A stretch of DNA of 7,976 nt from an uncultured Brachyspira sp. (GTDB taxonomy: Bacteria; Spirochaetota; Brachyspiria; Brachyspirales; Brachyspiraceae): contig NZ_CASEGO010000123.1 in the NCBI RefSeq assembly GCF_949287625.1, positions 1 to 7,976 of the forward strand. The letters run 5' to 3'. Below the pieces are notes generated by a model. That model ran no database searches and was not told the origin of the DNA. It saw nothing but the letters and a program-made list of their open reading frames with translations. Below are positions 1-7,638 of this stretch, one piece after another. Position numbers and translations under genes: made by a program. Each line of letters begins with the position of its first letter. The first letter of the stretch is position 1.

Positions 1-68
1 CCGAAATAATATACATATTCTCCATCATGCCAAGCTACATCGCAGTGATTTTGTAATATTTTATACAT
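1..68 (-). CDS. Possible 5' end of a minus-strand gene cut by the window edge
   Basis: Read on the minus strand from an ATG at 68-66, the frame stays open for 22 codons to the edge. It gives a coding-like stretch (residues 8-22 include His, Cys, Trp, Asp and Gly, with C-D-V-A-W-H-D-G-E-Y in the middle). This is richer in GC-containing codons than the AT-rich spacer next to it. An in-frame TGA at 83-81 means the gene would have to start in this interval. I see no Shine-Dalgarno sequence before the ATG. Two + strand frames are also partly open here, so the call is weak. If real, it is transcribed divergently from the gene at 202. The family is unknown. Confidence 0.35.
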   Translation of the reverse strand, partial: MYKILQNHCDVAWHDGEYVYYF

Positions 69-160
69 TTTATAATTATTTCATTTTTCTAAAAAAGTGA
101 TAAAAAAATATATTTAATTTATATTCAAAAAAAGCGTCAAAATTTGTCATGTCCATAAAT

Positions 161-166
161 TATAAT
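161..166 (+). promoter_or_regulatory. Candidate -10 box for the gene at 202
   Basis: A perfect TATAAT lies 35 bases upstream of the start codon in the leftmost intergenic spacer. A TTGTCA at 144-149 would be a good -35 box, but it is only 11 bases away, too close for a normal sigma-70 spacer. The alternative GCGTCA (134-139) is 21 bases away. The -10 match is seen directly; that it is a working promoter is an inference. Confidence 0.3.
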
Positions 167-201
167 TAAGTTAAAAATAAATATTAAAAGGATATAATCT
201 T

Positions 202-1365
202 ATGGAAGAATTAAACAGACAAAATAAAAAATATATTATACAAGATAAAAACGATTACTATTATAGCAAACATTCATTAAATTATTTTTTAGAAGAACTT
301 GATAAACTTATAGAGAAAAATAATATAGAAATAAAAGAAGAAGATAAACTCATAATAAATGATCATCATAATTGTTCAGTATATACTTTTATAAGAGTAT
401 TAGAAAAATATTTAATAAGGATTAACTTTGAACAGTTTGTGCATCCAGACCCAGAAACACAAAAAGACTTATTGGGCTGGGATTATAAATGTTTATTAGA
501 AAAGGATAAATTTCCAGATATTTATGAGAAGTATCATAATGATAAATTTCCTATACTAGATGATGAGTTTTCAGAATTGCATGTGTATGTAGAAGATGAT
601 GGAATGTATGAACTATTAATTCCTTCTTGGCATTATGAATATGATGACGGCGAGTACAGAGATTTTATAGAAAAAGAAGATGAAGAAGATTATAAAGAAA
701 ATAAAAAAGATAAAAAAGAAATGATTTCTGAAAAGTATAGAAAGAATGGAGTTATATATTTTGAAACTAAAGAATTGGTTGATGAGTTTTTTGAAAGTGG
801 TGAAGCTGATTCAAGAACTTGGTTTAGCGAATGGGGAAGTGAAAATAAGAATGAAGCAATGAAGTATTTTGATGAAAGATGCAGCAAACATTGGGAAGAA
901 GAATACCAAAGAGAATTAGATAAATACAATATCACAGATAAAGATGACTGTATGAAAAGTTATATTATATATGATGAAGAAGATATAGATTATTATTTTG
1001 AAAATAGAGATTTATTTTCATTTCCATTTTTTATAACAGGGTACAATGAATTATTTGAGCATTTTTATAAAAAGCTGATGAAAGATAGAGAAGAAGTCAA
1101 TAATTCTATAAATGATGATATAAAAGAGAAATGCGACAGACTATTATATGATTATATTTTGGGTTATAGTCCTAATCATAGATTTGCTCCTAATAAAGCC
1201 ATTTATGTATTAAAAGAATATATCAAAGAAAATTACAAAGATAATTCCAAAGAGTATATTGATTTGGCTTTAAGGTACATTATGAATTATACAAGATATT
1301 TAGACAGGGATAAACTTATAGAAAGATATTTCAAAGGTGATAAGAGATTTTTATATAAGCTGTAA
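202..1365 (+). CDS. Acidic hypothetical protein, 387 aa
   Basis: I do not recognise this protein. The ATG start is supported by AAGGA at 188-192, nine bases upstream. The product is highly charged and rich in Asp, Glu, Lys and Tyr. It has a low-complexity Glu/Asp/Lys run at about residues 157-173. There is no signal peptide or membrane segment, so it is probably cytoplasmic. Aromatic-rich acidic stretches at about 140-152 and 203-212 look like folded sequence rather than disordered filler. The C-terminal part (about 303-380) appears helical, and its segment at 336-342 (VLKEYIK) with the following Lys/Asn-rich turn resembles the start of the TPR array in the next gene, so a distant repeat-type fold is possible there. 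The next gene starts 94 bases downstream on the same strand with a hairpin between, so co-transcription is uncertain. Codon use matches the neighbours. No function can be assigned. Confidence 0.8.
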   Translation: MEELNRQNKKYIIQDKNDYYYSKHSLNYFLEELDKLIEKNNIEIKEEDKLIINDHHNCSVYTFIRVLEKYLIRINFEQFVHPDPETQKDLLGWDYKCLLEKDKFPDIYEKYHNDKFPILDDEFSELHVYVEDDGMYELLIPSWHYEYDDGEYRDFIEKEDEEDYKENKKDKKEMISEKYRKNGVIYFETKELVDEFFESGEADSRTWFSEWGSENKNEAMKYFDERCSKHWEEEYQRELDKYNITDKDDCMKSYIIYDEEDIDYYFENRDLFSFPFFITGYNELFEHFYKKLMKDREEVNNSINDDIKEKCDRLLYDYILGYSPNHRFAPNKAIYVLKEYIKENYKDNSKEYIDLALRYIMNYTRYLDRDKLIERYFKGDKRFLYKL

Positions 1366-1388
1366 TTATTTATACTGATTTATTATTT

Positions 1389-1414
1389 AAAAACCTACCG
1401 TGAGGCCGTTTTTT
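1389..1414 (+). terminator. Hairpin with A-tract and T-tract, possible weak terminator
   Basis: An AAAAAC arm (1389-1394) can pair with GTTTTT (1408-1413), enclosing an inner CCT/AGG pairing (1394-1396 with 1403-1405) around ACCGTG and leaving the CC at 1406-1407 bulged. The run of six T follows directly. The segment is locally GC-richer than the rest of this spacer. It sits 23 bases after the stop of the acidic protein gene, where a terminator is expected, and the A/T arms could serve both strands. The stem is short and interrupted, so efficiency is doubtful. Confidence 0.35.
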
Positions 1415-1423
1415 GTACCTCTA

Positions 1424-1429
1424 TATAAT
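1424..1429 (+). promoter_or_regulatory. Candidate -10 box for the TPR gene
   Basis: A perfect TATAAT lies 30 bases before the start codon of the TPR gene and just downstream of the hairpin at 1389-1414. No acceptable -35 box exists 16 to 18 bases upstream, where the sequence is GAGG-like. The promoter call is therefore tentative; read-through from the upstream gene is the alternative. Confidence 0.25.
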
Positions 1430-1459
1430 TAAAAATAATAAAAATATAGGAGCTACACT

Positions 1460-3550
1460 ATGAAAAAATCATATACTTTAGAAGAAATCGAAAATATAAT
1501 AAACAAAGAGTGTTCTTATGAACCTGATGAATTTGATAATCAATCAGATAATGAAGAAAATGATGAAGATTATCAAAATAATGATGAGAATAATAATGAA
1601 AATATAATTGATAAAGTTATAGAAGTATTAAAAGAGTATATTAAAAAAGATAAAAATAATACAAAAGCTTTAACTTTATTAGGAAGAGCATATTATTCTA
1701 ATAGAGATAATAAAAAAGCAGAAAAGCTATTTAAAAAAGTTTTGTTAATAAACCCTAATGATGATAAAACATTATACTATACAGCAGTCAATTATCTATA
1801 TAATTTTATAGGAAATGAAAAATATAATGACGCATTAAAACTTATTAAAAAAGCTATAGAATTAAATGAAAATGATTCAGCATATTGGCATCTTTTAGGA
1901 TATATTAATCGGGAAAATGAAAATTATTATGCGGCAATAGAGTATGCTGAAAAAGCAGTTAAGTTAAATAAAAGCTATGTTGTTGATGATGGTAATTATA
2001 TGGAATATTATCTTACTGTGATAGGAGAATCATATTTTAAATTGGGTAAATATGATAAAGCAATAGAAGTGTTTAAAGAAATAATAAAACTTCCTCGTCA
2101 TGATCAAAGCGATTTTATGTATTTAGGATTATCATATTTTGAGAAAAAAGAATATGATAAGGCTATAGAAAATTATGAGAAGGTATTAGAAATTCATCCT
2201 TCTTGTGATTATATAGAAAATACCAGTGCAATAAATGCATTAGCTAAATCTTATATGTCTTTAGGAGAGTATCAGAAAGGTATTGATGCATATAAAGAAT
2301 ATATTAAAAAACATGAATGGCGTTGGATAAGATATTTATATAAGAAAGAGATTGAAGACTATAAATATTTAATAGAAGCATTTAATCAGCTTATAGAAGA
2401 AGAGCCTAATAATTTTGAATATTATGACGGATTAGAAACTATATATTCTTATGATTTGAATATATGTGATAAAGGAGCTAATGTACTTGAGAAATATTTA
2501 CTAAATAATACTGATAATATTAACTATCAAGTTTATGAAACTTTGGCTCATTTATATGAAAATATTTACAGATATGATAAAGCTATTGAAATGTATAATA
2601 AACTTATAGAAATTAATCATTTTGACAATTATGATTATTGCCGTTTAGCTGATATTTATAAAAAAATTAAAAATTATGATAAGGCTTTGGAGATGTATGA
2701 AGAAAATACTTACAGTAATATAATAAAATTATTGGATTTGTATGATAAACTTTCAAAACATGAGAAAAGAAATTTACTTATTGATGATTCTATTAATTAT
2801 TATACTAATAATAATGATTATAAAAAATTATCTGATTTATATATGCATATAGGCGAAAAATATAAGGCTATTGAATATTATAAAAAATATGTCAATTTAG
2901 ATTATAATAAAAATGATGGATATAATTTTAAATATATTGCAGAAATTTATGAGAGTTTAGGAGAAAAGGAAAATGCAGAAGAATATTATAAAAAAGCAAT
3001 AGAGATTTATGAAAATAAAAAAGATAAAAGTTGTTGGACTTTAGAGATTATAGGAGATTTATATAATTCTATAGGTAATAAAAACAAAGCTATTGAAGCA
3101 TATAAAAAAGCTATAAAAGTTGAAATAAAAAGTGCTAGTCGTATGTACAGAAGAGAAAACAGATGGGAGAGAGAAGATCTTAAAGGTTTTTATTCAAAAG
3201 AGATAGCTGATTTATATATAAAAATAGGCAATAAAAATAAGGCATTAAAATCTTATAAACATGCCATTTCATTAGATCCTAATCGTGAAGAGTATTATGT
3301 TTCTATTGCTGAAGTTTATGATGGTATGAATGAAAAAGACTTGGCAAAAGAATATTATCAAAAGGTTATAGATATTAATAAAAAATATTTTGAAGATCGT
3401 CCATACAGATGCGATATTCTAAAAGATATTGCTGAATTATATTTAAAAATTGATGATAAAGAAAATGCTGAAGAATGCTATAGAAAAATTTTAGAGATTA
3501 ACCCTTATAATGATGAGGCAGCAGATTATTTAAAAAACTTGAATGATTGA
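1460..3550 (+). CDS. Large tetratricopeptide-repeat (TPR) protein, 696 aa
   Basis: This is a repeat scaffold protein, probably cytoplasmic and involved in protein-protein contacts; its partner cannot be read from the sequence. The start is fixed by AGGAG at 1448-1452, seven bases before the ATG. Residues 20-48 are an acidic Asn/Asp/Glu low-complexity linker. From about residue 56 to the end the protein is a nearly continuous array of some 14 or 15 TPR-like helix pairs. The best units start near residues 68, 141, 183, 217, 257, 357, 454, 489, 525, 579, 611 and 652. They carry the usual pattern of small residue/Leu-Gly early, Tyr in helix A, then YxKAIExYxKAIEINP-like helix B. Units at about 286-350 and 415-450 are degenerate. 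There is no signal peptide, membrane span or extra catalytic domain. Tyr/Lys/Asn-rich codon use matches the upstream gene. A gene with its own consensus promoter follows. The TPR call is secure; any function is not. Confidence 0.92.
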   Translation: MKKSYTLEEIENIINKECSYEPDEFDNQSDNEENDEDYQNNDENNNENIIDKVIEVLKEYIKKDKNNTKALTLLGRAYYSNRDNKKAEKLFKKVLLINPNDDKTLYYTAVNYLYNFIGNEKYNDALKLIKKAIELNENDSAYWHLLGYINRENENYYAAIEYAEKAVKLNKSYVVDDGNYMEYYLTVIGESYFKLGKYDKAIEVFKEIIKLPRHDQSDFMYLGLSYFEKKEYDKAIENYEKVLEIHPSCDYIENTSAINALAKSYMSLGEYQKGIDAYKEYIKKHEWRWIRYLYKKEIEDYKYLIEAFNQLIEEEPNNFEYYDGLETIYSYDLNICDKGANVLEKYLLNNTDNINYQVYETLAHLYENIYRYDKAIEMYNKLIEINHFDNYDYCRLADIYKKIKNYDKALEMYEENTYSNIIKLLDLYDKLSKHEKRNLLIDDSINYYTNNNDYKKLSDLYMHIGEKYKAIEYYKKYVNLDYNKNDGYNFKYIAEIYESLGEKENAEEYYKKAIEIYENKKDKSCWTLEIIGDLYNSIGNKNKAIEAYKKAIKVEIKSASRMYRRENRWEREDLKGFYSKEIADLYIKIGNKNKALKSYKHAISLDPNREEYYVSIAEVYDGMNEKDLAKEYYQKVIDINKKYFEDRPYRCDILKDIAELYLKIDDKENAEECYRKILEINPYNDEAADYLKNLND

Positions 3551-3561
3551 TACAAAATATT

Positions 3562-3590
3562 TTGACAATTATTATTTATATTAGTATAAT
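3562..3590 (+). promoter_or_regulatory. Consensus sigma-70 type promoter for the obg-radical SAM gene
   Basis: TTGACA (3562-3567) and TATAAT (3585-3590) are both perfect and are separated by exactly 17 bases. Transcription would start near 3597, leaving a leader of about 100 bases before the ATG at 3696. This leader contains the hairpin at 3603-3642. The promoter sits 11 bases after the TPR stop codon. It is the best promoter match on the + strand in the window and suggests strong, housekeeping-type expression of the GTPase fusion, and probably of the following gene too. Confidence 0.8.
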
Positions 3591-3602
3591 TATAAACTAT
3601 AT

Positions 3603-3642
3603 TAAAGTATTACTTATTAATTTTTTAATGAGTAATACTTTA
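3603..3642 (+). repeat. Long perfect-type hairpin in the leader of the obg fusion mRNA
   Basis: AAAGTATTACTTATTAA (3604-3620) pairs with the arm at 3625-3641 through 17 positions with only one T-G wobble (3615 with 3630), plus one more T-A pair outside (3603/3642), around a TTTT loop at 3621-3624. The stem begins only about six bases after the predicted transcription start. A pure T-tract does not follow. It could stabilise the 5' end of the message, regulate it, or act as a terminator for TPR-gene transcripts. Confidence 0.6.
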
Positions 3643-3680
3643 TAATATTTATTTTTATTAAAATGATAATAAATAATAGT

Positions 3681-3686
3681 AAAGGA
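3681..3686 (+). promoter_or_regulatory. Ribosome binding site that decides the obg fusion start
   Basis: AAAGGA lies nine bases before the ATG at 3696. The longer in-frame ATG at 3663 has no Shine-Dalgarno sequence and would add 11 residues unlike any Obg N-terminus. The residues after 3696 (M-D-Q-F-I-D) match the normal Obg start. Confidence 0.75.
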
Positions 3687-3695
3687 AATAGTAAA

Positions 3696-5738
3696 ATGGA
3701 TCAATTTATAGATGTAGTAAACTTTGAAATAGAGGCAGGACATGGAGGAGCAGGCAGTGTAAGTTTTAGACGTGAGGCACATGTACCTATGGGAGGTCCA
3801 GACGGAGGCAATGGAGGAGACGGGGGAGATGTTATAGTAAGAGTTGATGCCAGAATAAACAGTTTCGGAAAGATAAAAAGCAGAAAAAGATTCAGAGCAA
3901 GAGACGGAGAGCCCGGAAGAGCAAGATTAAGCGATGGTAAAAAAGGCGACGATGTAGTTATAAGAGTGCCTATAGGAACGGTTATCTATGATGAAGATAC
4001 AAATAATATATTAGCCGATTTACTTGAAGACGGAGAAAGCTATACTGTAGCAAGAGGCGGAAAAGGCGGTAAAGGAAATAAATTTTATGCTACTGCTACA
4101 AATCAAGCCCCTGATTATGCACAGCATGGTTTGGACGGTGAAAAACTTAATATAAGGCTTGAAGTGAAATTAATAGCTGATATTGGTCTTGTGGGTATGC
4201 CTAATGCTGGTAAATCTAGTTTGCTTGCTAGACTTACAAGAGCCAATCCTAAAATTGCATCATATCCTTTTACTACATTAACTCCTAATCTTGGGGTGTG
4301 CTATTTAGATTATGAAAGAAGTTTTGTTATTGCTGATATACCGGGTATTATTGAAGGAGCAAGCGAAGGGGCTGGACTTGGTCTTACTTTTTTAAGGCAT
4401 ATTGAGAGGACTGGGGCTTTATGTTTTGTTATAGATTTAACTGATGAAGATGTAGCAGATACTTATAAAAAATTAAGAAATGAATTAAAACAGTACAGTA
4501 AAGAATTAATAAAGAAAAAGTCTATTATAGTACTAAATAAAACAGATATGCTTGAAAAAGATGAGATAAAAGAAAAAGTAAAAGCTATAGAGAAAACCGT
4601 AAAAAAAGAGTATAAAAATAATAAAGAAACTCATTATGAAGAGCCAGAAATATTTGCTTTGTCAGTATTTAGTTTAGAAGGTGATATGCTTGATAAGGTA
4701 ATAAATGCATTTTATAAAGCTAATGAAGAGAGATACGATAATACAGCCAAACAAACAAAAGAGCCTTTGCTTCTTAATCAGAATAAAGATAAATCAAAAC
4801 TTAAAACAAAAAGAGTATTCGGACCTGTTATGTCAAAGAGACTAGGCAATTCTTTGGGAATAGATGTTATACCTCATAAAACCTGCAGCTATAACTGTAT
4901 ATACTGTCAATTAGGTTCAGAAGAAAATACTAGAACATCTCTTGCCAATTATTATTCTGTAGATGAGATAATTTACGAATTAAAAGAGGCTTTGCTTAAT
5001 AATAAAAATATTGATTATATAACATTTGCAGGTTCTGGAGAGCCTACTTTATATAAAGATTTAAAAAAACTTATTTATGAAATAAAACAGATAACTGATA
5101 TTCCAGTATGTATTATAACAAATGGTTCTTTGCTTTATAAACAGGAAATGCGTTCTGATTTGCTTATGGCTGATTTGGTAATACCTTCGCTTGATGCTGG
5201 AAATATTGATACTTTTAAGATAATAGATCAGCCTAATAAAGAAATTGATTTTGATAAAATGGTTAGCGGACTAATAGAGTTTAGAAGAGTTTTTAAAGGA
5301 GAGTATTGGCTTGAGGTATTTTTACTTAAAGGTATTAATGACAGTAAAGAAGAGCTTGATGATATAATAAAAATAGTAAATAAAATAAAACCAGATAAAG
5401 TTCAGCTTGTTACAGCTACTAGAAGAACTGCTAATGAAAAAGCTAAGGCATTGAACGATGAAGAGTTAGAAAAAGTAAAAAAATATTTTAATGCCAACTG
5501 CGATATTGAAATAGATGTTCCTAGTGTATCTGACAATGCTAAGGGAAATACTAAAAAAGTTACAGAGGAAGATATAATAAATTTTTTAATAAGACAGCCT
5601 GATACGGTTCACATGATAGCAGTAAGTTTTAATGAAGATGAAAAGAGGGTAAGCGAATTATTAAAAAAATTAACAGAAAGCGGAAAGGTAAGAGAGGAGA
5701 TAGTTAATGGTGTAGTTTCTTATGCTGTTAATATTTGA
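3696..5738 (+). CDS. obgE: Obg-family GTPase fused to a COG0731-type radical SAM domain, 680 aa
   Basis: Numbering is from the ATG at 3696. Residues 1-158 form the glycine-rich Obg domain (GGxGGxGG-type loops near 34-45 and 120-128). Residues 159-345 form the G domain: G1 GMPNAGKS at 167-174, switch threonines in YPFTTLTPN (190-198), G3 DIPG at 214-217, G4 NKTD at 281-284, and a weaker G5 (ALSVF, 321-325) after a longer than usual charged insert. Obg proteins bind GTP and act in large ribosomal subunit assembly. After a Lys/Asn linker (about 350-370) comes a full radical SAM module starting at RVFGPV. It has the iron-sulphur motif CxxxCxxC with Cys 397, 401 and 404, the SAM-binding GSGEPT at 446-451, and a T-A-T-R-R segment near 573-577. 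A winged-helix-like tail follows at about 620-677. This matches the COG0731 Fe-S oxidoreductases related to wybutosine synthesis enzyme TYW1. The usual Obg C-terminal domain is absent. The reading frame is uninterrupted. Internal starts at 4686 (AGAAGG four bases upstream) or 4830 could make a separate radical SAM protein, but the first begins inside the last G-domain helix and the second cuts RVFGPV. The substrate of the radical SAM half is unknown. Confidence 0.9.
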   Translation: MDQFIDVVNFEIEAGHGGAGSVSFRREAHVPMGGPDGGNGGDGGDVIVRVDARINSFGKIKSRKRFRARDGEPGRARLSDGKKGDDVVIRVPIGTVIYDEDTNNILADLLEDGESYTVARGGKGGKGNKFYATATNQAPDYAQHGLDGEKLNIRLEVKLIADIGLVGMPNAGKSSLLARLTRANPKIASYPFTTLTPNLGVCYLDYERSFVIADIPGIIEGASEGAGLGLTFLRHIERTGALCFVIDLTDEDVADTYKKLRNELKQYSKELIKKKSIIVLNKTDMLEKDEIKEKVKAIEKTVKKEYKNNKETHYEEPEIFALSVFSLEGDMLDKVINAFYKANEERYDNTAKQTKEPLLLNQNKDKSKLKTKRVFGPVMSKRLGNSLGIDVIPHKTCSYNCIYCQLGSEENTRTSLANYYSVDEIIYELKEALLNNKNIDYITFAGSGEPTLYKDLKKLIYEIKQITDIPVCIITNGSLLYKQEMRSDLLMADLVIPSLDAGNIDTFKIIDQPNKEIDFDKMVSGLIEFRRVFKGEYWLEVFLLKGINDSKEELDDIIKIVNKIKPDKVQLVTATRRTANEKAKALNDEELEKVKKYFNANCDIEIDVPSVSDNAKGNTKKVTEEDIINFLIRQPDTVHMIAVSFNEDEKRVSELLKKLTESGKVREEIVNGVVSYAVNI

Positions 5739-5783
5739 TATAATTTTATAAAATACTATTAATTAAAAAATACGGATTTTATT

Positions 5784-7403
5784 ATGAACTTTTATGATAA
5801 TACTTATACATCTAAGCGTAATGTAGTTTTTGGAAAGAATATAGTTTCAACAAGCAATGTACTAGCTTCTGAGGCTGGAATAGAGATTATAAAAAAAGGC
5901 GGTAATGCAGTAGATGCGGCAATAGCTGCTGCTGCTGCACTTACTGTTGTTGAACCTACTTCAAACGGACTTGGAGGAGATGCTTTTGCAATAATAAATT
6001 TTGAAAATAAAATGTACGCTATTAATGGAAGCGGATTTTCTCCGAAGAATTTGAATGTTGATAAAATACTTTCATATAATTTTGATAAAATGCCTTTATA
6101 CGGAGTTCTTCCAGTAACTGTTGGAGGCATTCCATCAACTTGGGCAGCTCTTATAAAAAAATTCGGTAAATTAAAACTTATTGATGTGCTTGAGCCTGCT
6201 ATTAGATATGCAAAAGAAGGATATGCTATTGAGCCTCAAGCAGCTCTTGATTGGAAAGAGGCTTATAATATGTATTTGAATGCTTCTGATAATCTAAAAA
6301 AAGAAGAGTTTAAATATTGGTTTGATACTTTTACTTTTAATGGAAAAACTCCTGAACTTGGTGAAATAGTAAAACTTCCATATCATGCTAAAACTTTATA
6401 TGATATAGGAAAAACAGATTCAGAGTGTATTTACAGAGGAGAATATACTGAAAAAATAGATGCATTCATGAAAAAATACGGAGGATATTTATCTAAAGAG
6501 GATTTGAATGAATATTATCCAGAGTTTGTTATTCCTATAACTACTAATTATAGAGGATATGATATTTATGAAATTCCTCCAAACGGACATGGTATTACTG
6601 TTCTTATGACTTTAAATATATTGTCAAATTTTGATTTTAATAATTTAAGCGAATTAGAAAAAATACATTATCAAATAGAGGCTTTAAAATTAGTTTTTAC
6701 AGACACAAAAAAATATGTAGCAGATATTAACTATATGCAAACCTCTATTGAAGAAATGCTTTCAAAAGACTATGCCAAAAAAAGAGCTTCACTTATAAAT
6801 AAAAATAAAGCATTAGAACCTATAAATCATATATTCTCATCAGGCGATACAGTTTATTTAGCTTCTTCTGACAGTTACGGCAATATGGTTTCATATATAC
6901 AAAGTAATTATACAGCTTTCGGTTCTGGTATAGTAATTCCAGAAACTGGCATAGCTTTGCAAAACAGAGGTGCTAACTTTTCATTAGATCCTAATTCAGA
7001 TAACTTTATAGCATCTCATAAAAAGCCTTATCATACTATAATACCAGCCTTTATATGCAAAGATTCAAAACCTTATGGGGCATTGGGTGTAATGGGAGCT
7101 TTTATGCAGCCTCAGGGACATGTTCAGGTTATAAGTAATTTGATAGATTATGATTTAAATCCTCAGGCGGCATTGGATAAACCCAGATGGCAGTGGGTTG
7201 GTGATAAAAATATAGAATTAGAATATAATTTTGATAATTATATCTATAAAGAACTTTCATCACTTGGACATAATATAACAAAGAAAGATTATATCACATA
7301 CTTCGGATATTTCGGACGCGGACAGATTATATTAAAAAATGATAATGATGTTTATTTTGCAGGCTGTGATGGAAGGACTGATTCGGCTATATCTGTTTGC
7401 TAG
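5784..7403 (+). CDS. Gamma-glutamyltransferase family protein (YwrD-like), 539 aa
   Basis: This is an Ntn-hydrolase of the gamma-glutamyltranspeptidase family, which cleaves or transfers gamma-glutamyl groups from glutathione and related compounds after self-cleavage into two subunits. Visible family signatures are KGGNAVDAAIAAAAAL (38-53), GLGGDAFAI (62-70), and the processing site GDT-VYLASSD with the predicted catalytic Thr356, seven residues before Asp363 as in the Escherichia coli enzyme. QSNYTAFGSGIV (373-384) and MQPQGHVQV (441-449) follow. Cleavage would give about 355 and 184 residues. There is no signal peptide, unlike the periplasmic E. coli enzyme, so a cytoplasmic location is likely. 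The arginine that binds the glutamyl carboxylate in E. coli appears to be replaced (NGSGFSP, 81-87). The usual second glycine of the oxyanion Gly-Gly pair is Ala439. Substrate choice may therefore differ. The start has only a weak GGA seven bases upstream. It lies 45 bases after the obg fusion with no terminator seen between, so the two are probably co-transcribed. Confidence 0.88.
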   Translation: MNFYDNTYTSKRNVVFGKNIVSTSNVLASEAGIEIIKKGGNAVDAAIAAAAALTVVEPTSNGLGGDAFAIINFENKMYAINGSGFSPKNLNVDKILSYNFDKMPLYGVLPVTVGGIPSTWAALIKKFGKLKLIDVLEPAIRYAKEGYAIEPQAALDWKEAYNMYLNASDNLKKEEFKYWFDTFTFNGKTPELGEIVKLPYHAKTLYDIGKTDSECIYRGEYTEKIDAFMKKYGGYLSKEDLNEYYPEFVIPITTNYRGYDIYEIPPNGHGITVLMTLNILSNFDFNNLSELEKIHYQIEALKLVFTDTKKYVADINYMQTSIEEMLSKDYAKKRASLINKNKALEPINHIFSSGDTVYLASSDSYGNMVSYIQSNYTAFGSGIVIPETGIALQNRGANFSLDPNSDNFIASHKKPYHTIIPAFICKDSKPYGALGVMGAFMQPQGHVQVISNLIDYDLNPQAALDKPRWQWVGDKNIELEYNFDNYIYKELSSLGHNITKKDYITYFGYFGRGQIILKNDNDVYFAGCDGRTDSAISVC

Positions 7404-7429
7404 ATTAAATCTAAAAAGTAAAAAAATAA

Positions 7430-7456
7430 CAAGCCTTTAAATAAATTAAAGACTTG
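7430..7456. terminator. Bidirectional hairpin terminator after the gamma-glutamyltransferase gene
   Basis: CAAG (7430-7433) pairs with CTTG (7453-7456) and CTTTAA (7435-7440) with TTAAAG (7446-7451), with one C/A mismatch and an ATAAA loop. On the + strand only moderately T-rich sequence follows. On the minus strand the hairpin is followed directly by a T-rich tract (complement of the A run at 7413-7429), which makes a classic intrinsic terminator. It can therefore end both the + strand operon and minus-strand transcription coming from the repeat at 7639-7667. Confidence 0.7.
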
Positions 7457-7482
7457 CTAAAAGATTTTATATTTTAGGGACA

Positions 7483-7623
7483 TTATTTCTTATCTGGGAA
7501 AATTACACCTTTTTTGAGTATAATATTTGCATATATTTCAAGTTCGCTTATAGCAACAATAGCATAAACATTTTTGCATCTGTCATAATATGCAAATCTT
7601 TCCAAATATTCGTAGTTTAATTT
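7483..7623 (-). pseudogene. 3' remnant of a minus-strand gene, no start codon
   Basis: The minus-strand frame between an in-frame TAA (7626-7624) and the stop at 7485-7483 is open for 46 codons. It reads like authentic protein: FAYYDRCKNVYAIVAISELE is in the middle, and a hydrophobic/charged C-terminus ends in GVIFPDKK. There is no ATG or GTG in frame; a TTG at 7605-7603 is possible but has no Shine-Dalgarno sequence. A consensus promoter lies just upstream (TTGACA/TATATA, 7667-7639) and a good minus-strand terminator just downstream (7456-7430). The transcription unit is therefore intact while the 5' coding part is missing, as expected after a deletion that joined a promoter region to the end of a gene. 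The parent family is not recognised. A small protein with an unusual start, or a small RNA of roughly 200 bases, are alternatives. Confidence 0.5.
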
Positions 7624-7638
7624 TTAATGTTTTGCTAT

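Noticed and set aside
690..935. Minus-strand open frame of 81 codons
   Set aside because: It lies wholly inside the acidic protein gene, is Ser/Leu/Phe-rich as expected for the antisense of Glu/Lys-rich coding sequence, and has no ribosome binding site.
3663..3695. Longer start for the obg fusion at the ATG at 3663
   Set aside because: No Shine-Dalgarno sequence precedes it, and the ATG at 3696 has AAAGGA and the expected Obg N-terminus.
3597..3782. Minus-strand open frame of 61 codons over the obg leader
   Set aside because: It overlaps the promoter leader hairpin and the start of the GTPase domain, has low-complexity composition and no recognisable product.
5804..6130. Minus-strand open frame of 108 codons
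   Set aside because: It is antisense to the well-conserved N-terminal half of the gamma-glutamyltransferase homologue; no independent signals support it.
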